In this document: positions 52,285-60,127 of the stretch, one piece after another
Numbering within the stretch: position 1 is the stretch's first letter
Layout of the letters: every line of letters starts with the position of its first letter
Origin: Haemophilus haemolyticus_M
Lineage (GTDB): Bacteria > Pseudomonadota > Gammaproteobacteria > Enterobacterales > Pasteurellaceae
Assembly: GCF_003490935.1 (NCBI RefSeq)
Contig: NZ_QQGD01000007.1
Coordinates: 1 to 64,000 of the forward strand
DNA length: 64,000 bases
Direction: 5' to 3'
Made by a program: the position numbers and the translations under genes
Notes under the pieces: generated by a model
What the model saw: only the letters and a program-made list of their open reading frames with translations
The model's database searches: none
What the model was told of the DNA's origin: nothing

Positions 52285-52315
52285 CCCTCGCGCGCGCGTA
52301 CTGCTCCGAAAACTC
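52285..52315. repeat. GCGCGCGTACTG dispersed repeat, copy 3
   Basis: CCCTCGCGCGCGCGTACTGC followed by TCCGAAAACTC, just beyond the stop of the 103-residue gene. It matches copy 2 over CTCGCGCGCGCGTACTG. Confidence 0.7.
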
Positions 52316-52318
52316 TTG

Positions 52319-52630
52319 TTAATCCACCCGCGGTAAATAATTCGCATCGGCTTTGTGTTCTTGATGAATAGCCAGTACTTCGATTTGCCGTTTTAAGTCG
52401 TCAATATCCGATAGCACTACACTTAATCTATCTAAAACAAACTCTAAGCCGTCTTTGTGAGTGAATGGGATTTGTACTTTCTCCCCATCTTCGGCGGTGG
52501 CTGTTTTGGTAATTTTGCCATCTAATGTTGCATCTGCTATTTCGTAAGTTTCCTCAATAGCTCGGTAAATACTCCATAGCGTTGCATACTCGCGTTTTTC
52601 GGTGTTGGTCTGTTGATTTGTATCAGTCAT
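52319..52630 (-). CDS. Satellite hypothetical protein
   Basis: A 103-residue acidic helical protein (MTDTNQQTNTEKREYATLWS) with a predicted helix-loop at 15-35 and a C-terminal coiled segment (VLSDIDDLKRQIEVLAIH). No family recognised. It follows the 150-residue gene after 23 nt on the minus strand. Confidence 0.6.
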   Translation of the reverse strand: MTDTNQQTNTEKREYATLWSIYRAIEETYEIADATLDGKITKTATAEDGEKVQIPFTHKDGLEFVLDRLSVVLSDIDDLKRQIEVLAIHQEHKADANYLPRVD

Positions 52631-52653
52631 TTTTTCAGTCGCTCTTTGCTCGT

Positions 52654-53106
52654 TTAATTCAACATTCCGCCCATTTCGGTAAATGTCAGTTTTTCATCTT
52701 GGCAAAATTGTTGTTCAAGGTGTCGCATGGTTTCTTGTTTGGTATCAGTGGAGAGGATTTCAGCAAGTGGAATAAGTGCGCCATTTGCTTTTTTCATCGG
52801 GTTAAATGCCATGCCATTTTCAGAAAGTGCGGTAAGTTCTTGTTGCATTTCCTCATCAATCAGTAACGTGGCTTTTGTGCTTTGTTGAAGAAAAGCAATC
52901 ATGATCAACGCCTCTTGCATCGTGTCAGCATCAATGCCTAAGGGTAGAAAATCGCCCACATCAAGCCATAAAACGGTATTTACCCCCCAATCTTCAGAAG
53001 TAGCCGTTAAATGCGGAAATTGCGCCTTTGAATAAGTAATTGAAATCGGGGTATTAATTAAATCTTTACGCCCTTGTTCTGTTGTGCAGTCTTTGCAATC
53101 GGTCAT
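52654..53106 (-). CDS. Satellite hypothetical protein
   Basis: A 150-residue protein starting MTDCKDCTTEQGRKDLINTP, with a central beta-rich region (VNTVLWLDVGDFLPLGIDA) and helical ends. I cannot assign a function. It lies 13 nt after the winged-helix gene, in the same direction, in the early region of the satellite. It contains a USS. Confidence 0.6.
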   Translation of the reverse strand: MTDCKDCTTEQGRKDLINTPISITYSKAQFPHLTATSEDWGVNTVLWLDVGDFLPLGIDADTMQEALIMIAFLQQSTKATLLIDEEMQQELTALSENGMAFNPMKKANGALIPLAEILSTDTKQETMRHLEQQFCQDEKLTFTEMGGMLN

Positions 53107-53119
53107 TTTTAATTTTTCC

Positions 53120-53380
53120 TTAGTCGTTATATTGATGATTTTGGCTTACTTCATTTTGGTGCAGTACATACACACCCACACGGTGCGCTAATCCGCTTGA
53201 ATCGGTTTCTTTGCGGTAAAAGGTATCAATATGAAACCCTTTATCTCTGAGTTCCTTAATGCGTGCGGGTGGAAAGTAAATTCCTAGCTCTCGTAGTTCG
53301 TTGGTACTATGCGGGCGCACATATAAGCGCTGTAAAATGTATTTCTGTTGCTCATAAACGCTAGTCGTATTGATTGCCAT
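53120..53380 (-). CDS. Winged helix-turn-helix protein of the satellite
   Basis: An 86-residue protein whose whole length fits a prophage-type helix-turn-helix domain: KYILQRLYVRPHSTNELRELGIYFPPARIKELRDKGFHI, then a beta wing (VGVYVLHQ). It is 9 nt after alpA, so the two regulators are cotranscribed. Likely a DNA-binding regulator of satellite genes. Confidence 0.75.
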   Translation of the reverse strand: MAINTTSVYEQQKYILQRLYVRPHSTNELRELGIYFPPARIKELRDKGFHIDTFYRKETDSSGLAHRVGVYVLHQNEVSQNHQYND

Positions 53381-53389
53381 AGTTCCGCC

Positions 53390-53593
53390 TTATGCTGCAG
53401 GTTTAAAACTACTAAGCCACGTCATCACATCTGCATAACGCCAACGTGAAGAACGACCGATTTTTACCGGTGGTGGTAATGCACCTGCTTTAACTTGCTT
53501 GTAAATGTAGGTATGAGAAAGTCCGCCCGATAGCGTGCGAATTTCTGACATCGCAATGAGACGGTTTTGATCTGCTTGTGATAGGTTTTCCAT
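53390..53593 (-). CDS. alpA: AlpA-family transcriptional regulator / excisionase
   Basis: A 67-residue MerR-like winged helix (MSEIRTLSGGLSHTYIYKQV, then LPPPVKIGRSSRWRYADVMTWL). This is the AlpA/Vis family, which activates int and acts in excision in P4 and cryptic satellites. GGG (53601-53603) lies shortly upstream. The upstream 193-bp gap holds a 25-bp palindrome that is a likely operator for this promoter. Confidence 0.92.
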   Translation of the reverse strand: MENLSQADQNRLIAMSEIRTLSGGLSHTYIYKQVKAGALPPPVKIGRSSRWRYADVMTWLSSFKPAA

Positions 53594-53707
53594 TTATCCC
53601 CCTTGTGTTTATAAACTGAAATAATCCGCTTGTTCTATGCGGTTCGGGGGTATTGTGTGGAATTATTTAGGCGGGTTCTATTTGTTGGTTTGTTATTAAG
53701 AAAGTGG

Positions 53708-53732
53708 TTTTAAATTAAGGCTTAATTTAAAA
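53708..53732. promoter_or_regulatory. Perfect 25-bp palindrome upstream of alpA
   Basis: The arm TTTTAAATTAAG (53708-53719), a central G and the exact complementary arm CTTAATTTAAAA (53721-53732). Two more half-sites CTTAATTTAAAA occur at 53752-53763 and 53774-53785. An operator for a dimeric repressor is the simplest reading. Confidence 0.7.
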
Positions 53733-53739
53733 GAATAGC

Positions 53740-53776
53740 AATAAAAAAGCCCTTAATTTAAAACATTAAAGGGCTT
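53740..53776 (-). terminator. Terminator of the 287-residue coiled-coil protein gene
   Basis: AAGCCCTTAA pairs with TTAAAGGGCTT with an offset bulge, followed on the minus strand by a T-rich run. It lies 11 nt past the stop of the upstream gene and overlaps the half-site array. Confidence 0.75.
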
Positions 53777-53786
53777 AATTTAAAAG

Positions 53787-54650
53787 TTACTTTGTAATTT
53801 TGCTAGGAAACGGGCTGTGTGATATTTGCTTTCCATCTAAACCTATTTTAGTTAAACGGATATTTTCATCAATTAGATTATCAAAGGTTTGATAGCTTGC
53901 GCCCTTATTGTTGATTCCTTGCTCTTTTAGATCTGCATTGATTACATCAAAAAGCGCATTTCTACTTTCCATTCCTTGATAGTTTTTCAATATAAGCAAG
54001 GTAAAAATATCTCTCTGAATTTTACTAATTCGTGTTGCCTTGCCATTTTCTAAAACTGATTCAGAATCTACCGCACTTTGTTGTAGCTTTTGTTCAAGCT
54101 CTGCCATTCTATCTTGTTGTGCTTTTAATTCTGCCTTTAAGCGTTCATTTTCAGCTTGTAGCTGTGTGTTTTGGGCTTTTTCTATTGCGCAATTCTTCTC
54201 AATAAATATTTCGTTAGACGCATTATTAATAGTGCTAAATCCTAAAAACTTCTCTATTCTGGATCGCTCAAGGAAAATATCGGACTTATCTATAGGTAGA
54301 TAATCATAAGAGGAGATTCCTCGCCCAAACAAAGGAACATCACCAATTTCTCTTAAGGCATCAAAGAAAGAAGATGAGGGTAATTCTACGGGTTTATCTT
54401 CTATTTCCAACGGTACGCAAAAGTTAGGGATTTCATACTCATACTCCCAATTCTCATGGTCATTACAACTAAATAGATCAACATTTCTACTATCATTAAA
54501 TTCTAGTTTTACAAGTAACCATTTTGCTATATCTTTAAATGAAGAATTTGGGCTTTGTTTTTTTAGAAAATCCAATAACTCAACGATTGAAATATATGTT
54601 TGTTCTCGTTGCTGTTTTATCTGTAATAGATCGCCTTGAATATCAATCAT
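53787..54650 (-). CDS. Satellite coiled-coil protein of unknown function
   Basis: A 287-residue cytoplasmic protein. The N-terminal domain (1-150) begins MIDIQGDLLQIKQQREQTYI. A clear coiled coil lies at about 160-195 (NTQLQAENERLKAELKAQQD). The C-terminal domain (about 205-287) begins KATRISKIQRDIFTLLILKN and is of a type common in Pasteurellaceae accessory DNA. It stands alone between int and alpA with its own terminator. Function unknown; regulator or abortive-infection roles are only possibilities. Confidence 0.65.
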   Translation of the reverse strand: MIDIQGDLLQIKQQREQTYISIVELLDFLKKQSPNSSFKDIAKWLLVKLEFNDSRNVDLFSCNDHENWEYEYEIPNFCVPLEIEDKPVELPSSSFFDALREIGDVPLFGRGISSYDYLPIDKSDIFLERSRIEKFLGFSTINNASNEIFIEKNCAIEKAQNTQLQAENERLKAELKAQQDRMAELEQKLQQSAVDSESVLENGKATRISKIQRDIFTLLILKNYQGMESRNALFDVINADLKEQGINNKGASYQTFDNLIDENIRLTKIGLDGKQISHSPFPSKITK

Positions 54651-55111
54651 AAAACGCCCCTATGCGTTGCCCCTATTTATGAAAGGAAGTGCGGCAAAAT
54701 AAAAATAGGGTTTTATTCTTTCGGTGTGGGTAATTAGTCCTCACCTAGTCGCACTTAATTTTATATACTCAACCGCTTATTAGGTTTACGCCTGTTTCTA
54801 TCGGTTGCTGTGTGTTTACTATTTTACCTGCTATTTTGTACAGTTCAAGTATAAAAAATCTTCGCTTTCCTTACCTGCCACCAGCATTTGAAATTTCATC
54901 TCTATTCTTCACTCTCCAATTAGCCTTATTTCCCTGTTTTTTGGTTAAAAAATAACCTTTCCTATTTCGGTAATCACTTTATCACTTGTGTATCACTTCT
55001 CTTTTTACTCTATTTTCTTCTTTAAAATCAAAAAGATATAAATAATAGAAGTGAATAAGTGAATAAGTGATTAAGATTTATAAAAAAAATCACAAGGGGT
55101 ATATAAAAAAA
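54651..55111. other. Non-coding region between coiled-coil gene and int
   Basis: No ORF. It contains a USS-like AAGTGCGG (54689-54696), a Chi-like CCACCAGC (54879-54886) and, from 54973 onward, the right iteron cluster listed separately. The rest is AT-rich DNA where the promoter of the coiled-coil gene is expected. Confidence 0.5.
54973..55071. repeat. Right iteron cluster, inverted copy of the left one
   Basis: ATCACTT at 54973, 54981 and 54992, then AAGTGAA at 55049 and 55057 and AAGTGAT at 55065. Read on the minus strand it reproduces the left cluster, including AAGTGATACACAAGTGATAA and TTAATCACTTATTCACTT. After excision and circularisation the two clusters would flank int about 2 kb apart. 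Confidence 0.65.
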
Positions 55112-55150
55112 TAGACAAAAAAATAACCGATAACGTTACTTGTTATCGGC
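55112..55150 (-). terminator. Terminator of int
   Basis: CCGATAAC (55127-55134) pairs with GTTATCGG (55142-55149) around seven bases. On the minus strand it is followed by ATTTTTTTGT. It isolates int from the origin-like region. Confidence 0.85.
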
Positions 55151-55163
55151 TATCGGTGGTGGC

Positions 55164-56411
55164 TTAATCTACTATTTTTGCAGGTGCTTGGCTCTCTACA
55201 AAATCTGCCCAATCTTGCAACATCTGCGCCCTTTGCTGTAAATACTTCGCCTTATTGTAAGTCTGCCTAATTACATTTTTACCGCTATGCGATAAAGCCT
55301 TTTCTATCCAGTCTGCGTTATAGTCTCGCTCATTTAATGCAGTGCTAAGTAAATGCCTTACTCCGTGCGTGGTTAGATTGCCTACGCCATATGATTTAAC
55401 GATAGCTTGCCTTATTGCCTCAATAGTAAGGTGTCCGTCCTTAGCTTGTGCGCTAGGAAAAACAAAAGGCGTATTAAACCCTAACGCATCATTAATCATC
55501 TTCATTTTGTTAAGGATTGCGATAGCTTGACGAGAAAGTGTAACCGTATGTAATCGCCCCTCTGGTCGATTCTTATTGCCTTTCTGTACTAAATAACTCC
55601 AAATGCCTGTATCAAAATCAATATCGCCCCATTTGGCTTTAGCGATTTCGCTTGGTCGGCTGCCTGTGAGTAGTGTCAGCATCACAGCATAAAAGGATAT
55701 TGGCGAAAATCGCTTATTATCCCTTGCCTCATAAAACTTAACGAGAAAGCTACGTAATTCTTCAGGTGGTATAGTGCTCATTCCTTTGGTGATAGGCTTA
55801 TCAAATTCATTGCCAATATTTGCAAGGTTGTTAGTTTCAATCAGTCCACGATGCAAGGAGTAACGCATTACAAAATTCACGTTATTAATGATTTTTCTCA
55901 CCGTCTCTAACTTCCCCTCTCGCTCTAATGGCTTAAATGCGTTAATAGCAATTAAAGGTGTGATTCTGTCGATTGGATAAGCCCCTAACGCTTTCAAAAT
56001 GTGGCGTTCAAATAAAGCCCACGTATCTTTCGCTGTACGCTCGGTAAAGTTAGCTTTTAGTTTTCTATCCTCAAACCATAAGTGAGCCATCTTTTCAAAA
56101 GTGCGGTTTAATTTATCGTTAACCTCTTGTTGTTGATTGTCTGCATATTCCTTAGGGTCAATATCTTTAAGCAATAAGGCGCGATATTCCTCACGCTTAA
56201 TGTGTGCCTCTGCAAGACCCATTTCTTTTAAGTTGCCAATGCTAATGTTGGTGCGTTTTTTAGTGAAAGGTTTTTGATAGTTAAATCGCCATATCTTAGA
56301 GCCAGCATTTGTAAGTTCTAATGATAAGCCGTTACCATCTCTTAGGGGGAAATCGTCTGCTTTAGCAGTGCGAATCTTCGTATCGGTTAAGGGTTGAATT
56401 ATGCGTGCCAT
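55164..56411 (-). CDS. int: P4-type tyrosine integrase
   Basis: A 415-residue tyrosine recombinase of the P4/Sf6 group. The N-terminal arm-binding domain (about 1-90: PLTDTKIRTAKADDFPLRDGN) and core-binding domain (about 100-190) precede the catalytic domain. The catalytic residues are Arg in TGSRPSEIAKAKWGD, His-x-x-Arg in THGVRHLLSTA and the nucleophile Tyr in IRQTYNKAK. Start 56411 (MARIIQPLTD) fits the family; upstream ATG/TTG codons at 56426-56429 are possible, and none has a clear Shine-Dalgarno. It is adjacent to its tRNA-Sec target. Confidence 0.95.
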   Translation of the reverse strand: MARIIQPLTDTKIRTAKADDFPLRDGNGLSLELTNAGSKIWRFNYQKPFTKKRTNISIGNLKEMGLAEAHIKREEYRALLLKDIDPKEYADNQQQEVNDKLNRTFEKMAHLWFEDRKLKANFTERTAKDTWALFERHILKALGAYPIDRITPLIAINAFKPLEREGKLETVRKIINNVNFVMRYSLHRGLIETNNLANIGNEFDKPITKGMSTIPPEELRSFLVKFYEARDNKRFSPISFYAVMLTLLTGSRPSEIAKAKWGDIDFDTGIWSYLVQKGNKNRPEGRLHTVTLSRQAIAILNKMKMINDALGFNTPFVFPSAQAKDGHLTIEAIRQAIVKSYGVGNLTTHGVRHLLSTALNERDYNADWIEKALSHSGKNVIRQTYNKAKYLQQRAQMLQDWADFVESQAPAKIVD

Positions 56412-56700
56412 AAATTTTAGTACCATCAAAAAACAGTGAATAGCTGTTATTTACCGATTTCTAAAACATTGATTTACTTAGGCGAATTTCAGTTTTTGTA
56501 CTATCATTTTTTGAAGATTTAAGCCAGATTTGGGAGTAAATCCAAAAAAAATAGTACTATCGCCAAAACATAGTACAAAAAATGTTACTAAAAATCGTTG
56601 CTGGTAGTTTACGTTCGATTACGCCAAATTACAATAAAGCCTTATTCTAACTGGGTTTTGCTGGTAGATTATTTACGTGGATTTATGCAGGCTTATATGG
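56412..56700. other. int-tRNA gap with arm-type repeat
   Basis: No ORF supported. TAGTACAAAAAATGTTACTA (56571-56590) repeats the left end, and further GTACTATC copies lie at 56497-56504 and 56554-56561. Together with the start-proximal TAGTACCATC these are candidate sites for Int arms or AlpA/Xis. Confidence 0.55.
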
Positions 56701-56726
56701 ATTGGCGGAGGGGAATGGGAGTCGAA
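56701..56726. other. Integrase-proximal attachment site in the tRNA-Sec 3' end
   Basis: ATTGGCGGAGGGGAATGGGA then GTCGAA. This copy completes an intact tRNA gene, so integration did not destroy selC. Confidence 0.88.
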
Positions 56727-56797
56727 CCCACCCAAGAACGCTGGCGTCCTCAACAGGATTTGAAATCCTGCCACCTCACCGGAGATGACGCCCCTCC
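56703..56797 (-). tRNA. selC: tRNA-Sec (anticodon UCA), encoded CCA
   Basis: A 95-nt gene with the length and features of selenocysteine tRNA. It has acceptor stem GGAGGGG/CCCCTCC, an extended D stem, a UCA anticodon in GGATTTCAAATCC, a long variable arm (GACGCCAGCGTT region), a GGTTCGACTCC T-loop and a G discriminator followed by CCA. It decodes UGA as Sec with SelB and is charged by SelA. It is the integration target of the satellite and stands divergent from selA. Confidence 0.97.
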
Positions 56798-56867
56798 GTG
56801 GTTGAAATTGCAGTTACTTTAGCGTAAATTAATCGGCAATTCAACGTTATTTTAAACGGATTCAAAA

Positions 56868-58253
56868 ATGACCGCACTTTTTCAACAACTTCCTTCCGTT
56901 GACAAAATTCTCAAAACACCTCAAGGCTTACAACTTATTACTGAATTTGGTCACACTGCTGTCGTGGCAATATGTCGAGAATTATTAACGCAAGCTCGTC
57001 AATTTATTCAAAAAAATAATCAACTACCTGAATATTTTTCTAATTCTGACCGCACTTTTGTAGAAATTCATTCTTCCCTACAAAAACAAAACCAAGTACA
57101 AATCAAAGCGGTGCATAATCTGACTGGCACAGTGTTACACACAAATCTTGGGCGGGCACTTTGGTCTGAAGCAGCACAACAGGCTGCGCTTTCTGCGATG
57201 CAAAAAAATGTTTCGCTTGAATATGATTTAGATGAAGGTAAGCGTAGTCATCGCGATAATTACATCAGTGAATTATTATGCAAACTCACCGGTGCTGAAG
57301 CAGCCTGCATAGTGAATAACAACGCCGCTGCGGTATTGTTAATGCTGGCAACCTTTGCTCAAGGTAAAGAAGTAATTATTTCTCGTGGCGAATTAATTGA
57401 AATCGGCGGCGCATTTCGTATTCCAGATATTATGGAACAAGCTGGATGCCATTTAGTGGAAGTGGGCACCACTAATCGTACCCATCTGAAAGATTATCGT
57501 AATGCTATCACTGAAAATACGGCTTTTTTAATGAAAGTGCATAGTAGCAATTATCAAATTTGTGGTTTTACCTCTTCAGTTTCAGAAGAAGAGCTTGCGG
57601 AACTAGGTCAAGAAATGAAGGTACCCGTAGTAACCGATTTAGGCAGCGGCGCATTAGTTGATTTAAGCCAATATGGCTTACCAAAAGAACCTACCGTGCA
57701 AGAAAAAGTCGCACAAGGTGTGGATTTGGTCTCTTTCTCTGGCGATAAATTGCTTGGCGGTGTGCAAGCAGGCATTATCGTGGGTAAAAAAGAATGGATC
57801 GAACAATTACAAGCTCATCCTCTCAAGCGTGTATTACGTTGCGATAAAGTCATTTTATCAGGCTTAGAAGCCACATTACGTTTATATTTAAATCCTGAAA
57901 AATTAACTGAAAAATTACCAACTCTGCGCTTACTCACACAGCCATTAGAACAACTCAAAATAAATGCTATGCGTCTAAAAGAGCTGTTAGAATCTCGCTT
58001 AAATTCACAATTTGAGATTCAAATTGAAGATAGCCAAGCACAAATCGGCAGTGGCTCACAACCAATGGAAAGAATCCCTTCCGTGGCTGTTACTATTGCA
58101 GAAAAAACAAACGTAAAACTTTCCGCACTTTCAGCTCGTTTTAAACAACTTTCTCAACCTATTATTGGGCGAATGGAAAACGGAAAAATTTGGCTAGATT
58201 TACGTAGCCTTGCGGATATTGAAACATTATTAAATACATTGGATGAACTATGA
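56868..58253 (+). CDS. selA: Selenocysteine synthase SelA
   Basis: A 461-residue PLP enzyme converting seryl-tRNA-Sec to selenocysteinyl-tRNA-Sec using selenophosphate. The PLP lysine lies in DLVSFSGDKLLGGVQAG, and VHNLTGTVLHTNLGRA near residue 85 is conserved. The first codons (ATGACCGCACTTTTTC) are formed by a USS. Its last bases overlap selB by 4 nt. selC-selA-selB form one functional cluster for selenoproteins such as formate dehydrogenase. Confidence 0.97.
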   Translation: MTALFQQLPSVDKILKTPQGLQLITEFGHTAVVAICRELLTQARQFIQKNNQLPEYFSNSDRTFVEIHSSLQKQNQVQIKAVHNLTGTVLHTNLGRALWSEAAQQAALSAMQKNVSLEYDLDEGKRSHRDNYISELLCKLTGAEAACIVNNNAAAVLLMLATFAQGKEVIISRGELIEIGGAFRIPDIMEQAGCHLVEVGTTNRTHLKDYRNAITENTAFLMKVHSSNYQICGFTSSVSEEELAELGQEMKVPVVTDLGSGALVDLSQYGLPKEPTVQEKVAQGVDLVSFSGDKLLGGVQAGIIVGKKEWIEQLQAHPLKRVLRCDKVILSGLEATLRLYLNPEKLTEKLPTLRLLTQPLEQLKINAMRLKELLESRLNSQFEIQIEDSQAQIGSGSQPMERIPSVAVTIAEKTNVKLSALSARFKQLSQPIIGRMENGKIWLDLRSLADIETLLNTLDEL

Positions 58254-60109
58254 TTATTGTTACTTCAGGTCACGTTGATCACGGCAAAACAGCATTATTA
58301 AAAGCATTAACTGGCACAAGTACCGCGCATTTACCAGAAGAAAAAAAACGCGGAATGACCATTGATTTGGGGTATGCCTATCTGCCTTTAGAAAACAAAG
58401 TACTTGGCTTTATTGATGTGCCGGGGCACGAGAAATTCTTGTCAAATATGCTGGCGGGTTTAGGTGGTGTGCATTATGCAATGCTAATTGTCGCCGCCGA
58501 TGAAGGCGTTGCAGCGCAAACAAAAGAACATTTAGCGATATTACGCCAACTTCAATTCCACGAAATTATTGTTGTCATCACAAAAGCAGATCGTACAAAT
58601 TCAGAGCAAATAGAATCGTTAATCCAAACAATTAAACAAAATTACAGTTTTTTACGCGATGCCAACCATTTCATTACCTCAGCAGAAACGGGGCAAGGAA
58701 TTAATGAATTACGTCATTACTTAGCGAATCTACCTGAATTAGCTGATACCCATAAACCTTTCCGTTACGCAATAGACCGAGTATTCAGCGTAAAAGGGGC
58801 GGGTACCGTCGTGACGGGCACAGCCTTTTCAGGAACAGTGAAAGTAAACGATGAACTTTACCTTTCCACAGGACAGAAAGTTCGTGTAAAAGCGATTCAC
58901 GCACAAAATACATCAAGCGAACAAGGTATTGCGGGGCAACGTTTAGCGTTAAATTTAAATGCTGATTTAGACCGCACGCCAATGAAACGAGGCGATTGGT
59001 TATTGCAGGATGATCCTCTTCCACCAACAGATCGCATCAGTGTACAAATTTTGGCTGAAATACCATTAAATGAAAGCCAACCTGTGCATATTTATCACGG
59101 CGCGAGTCGCACTACGGGTAAGCTCACCTTATTACAGGGAAAAAATGCCGCTAAAAATGACCGCACTTTGGCTGAAATAATATTAGATTCACCATTATTC
59201 TTGGCTTTCGGAGACAAACTTATTTTACGCAGTGGCGATACAAAAACCTTAATTGCCGGCGCACGAGTATTGGAAATTAACTCGCCAAAACGTCATAAAC
59301 GAACTGAAGTGCGGTTAAATTTCTTAGCGAATTTAGCATTGGCAGAGAGTTCTTCGCAACGTATTGCACTAACCCTTCAACATAATGCGACAACAGCACG
59401 CCAATTAATGTGGACGGAACAACTGACTTCCTTGCAATTAGATAAAGCACTCGCCGAGCGGGACGCCGTACGTTATCAAGATTGGTGTTTTAATACTAAT
59501 TACGTACAAGAAAAAACGCAGCAAATTTTAACCGCACTTAATACCTATCACGAGCAACATAATGATCAACTTGGTGTAAGCAAAGCCAGATTATATCGAA
59601 TGGCGACATTGAATCAGCCAGAAAATCTAATTCATCATTTTATCGATGAAATGCTTGATGATGGACGATTACAACAAACGCGTGGCTGGATTCATCTACC
59701 AGAGCACAAAATTCAGTTTAATACAGAAGAAAAATCACATTGGACAGATGTATTAAACGAGTTTGAAAAAGCAAACGGTCAAGCAATTTGGGTGCGCGAT
59801 ATGGCAAATGCACTCGCTATTGATGAATCAATTATGCGTAATTTTATGTATAAAGCAGGGAAACTGGGTTACCTCACGCCAATCGTGAAAGATAGATTTT
59901 TCTTAACTGAAACCATCTATGCTTATGCAAGGCTTATCAAACAAATCGCTGAAAAACAAGGTAAAGTATCAGTAAATGAAGTACGTGATAAATTGAATTT
60001 CGGGCGCAAACTTACCGTTCAACTGATGGAATATTTCGACCGAATGGGTTTTTTGCGTCGCAAAGGCAATGACCATATTCTGCGCGATAAGAATGTTTTT
60101 GATTTATGA
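58250..60109 (+). CDS. selB: Selenocysteine-specific elongation factor SelB
   Basis: A 619-residue GTPase that carries Sec-tRNA to the ribosome and recognises the SECIS hairpin. The G domain has GHVDHGKT, DVPGHEKF and TKAD. EF-Tu-like beta-barrels follow, then four winged helices (about 375-619; for example VRDMANALAIDESIMRNFMYKAGKLGYL) that bind RNA. It overlaps selA by 4 nt (ATGA). Confidence 0.97.
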   Translation: MIIVTSGHVDHGKTALLKALTGTSTAHLPEEKKRGMTIDLGYAYLPLENKVLGFIDVPGHEKFLSNMLAGLGGVHYAMLIVAADEGVAAQTKEHLAILRQLQFHEIIVVITKADRTNSEQIESLIQTIKQNYSFLRDANHFITSAETGQGINELRHYLANLPELADTHKPFRYAIDRVFSVKGAGTVVTGTAFSGTVKVNDELYLSTGQKVRVKAIHAQNTSSEQGIAGQRLALNLNADLDRTPMKRGDWLLQDDPLPPTDRISVQILAEIPLNESQPVHIYHGASRTTGKLTLLQGKNAAKNDRTLAEIILDSPLFLAFGDKLILRSGDTKTLIAGARVLEINSPKRHKRTEVRLNFLANLALAESSSQRIALTLQHNATTARQLMWTEQLTSLQLDKALAERDAVRYQDWCFNTNYVQEKTQQILTALNTYHEQHNDQLGVSKARLYRMATLNQPENLIHHFIDEMLDDGRLQQTRGWIHLPEHKIQFNTEEKSHWTDVLNEFEKANGQAIWVRDMANALAIDESIMRNFMYKAGKLGYLTPIVKDRFFLTETIYAYARLIKQIAEKQGKVSVNEVRDKLNFGRKLTVQLMEYFDRMGFLRRKGNDHILRDKNVFDL

Positions 60110-60127
60110 TTTAAAAAGGAAAAGAGT

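Larger units (their letters stand above)
42107..56726. mobile_element. Integrated phage satellite (P4-like/PICI-like) in tRNA-Sec
   Basis: A 14.6-kb element bounded by near-direct repeats of the tRNA-Sec 3' end (42107-42131 and 56701-56726). The integrase gene is adjacent to the tRNA, and all recognisable genes lie on the minus strand. Modules in transcription order are int; a coiled-coil protein; alpA; winged helix; four small proteins including a TerS-like one; Rha; DUF669-like; a large unknown protein; antisense-RNA immunity with Icd/Ash-like ORFs; a replication operon ending in an SF3 helicase; HigBA; and a small ORF. No structural, lysis or large-terminase genes are seen, so propagation presumably depends on a helper phage. 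Uptake signals throughout suggest a long history in Pasteurellaceae. Confidence 0.92.

Noticed and set aside
42934..52315. GC-rich repeats considered as a CRISPR array
   Set aside because: Three dispersed copies kilobases apart, with no regular spacers and no cas genes.
56598..56822. ORF across the tRNA-Sec gene
   Set aside because: It is an accidental translation of tRNA and att sequence on the opposite strand.
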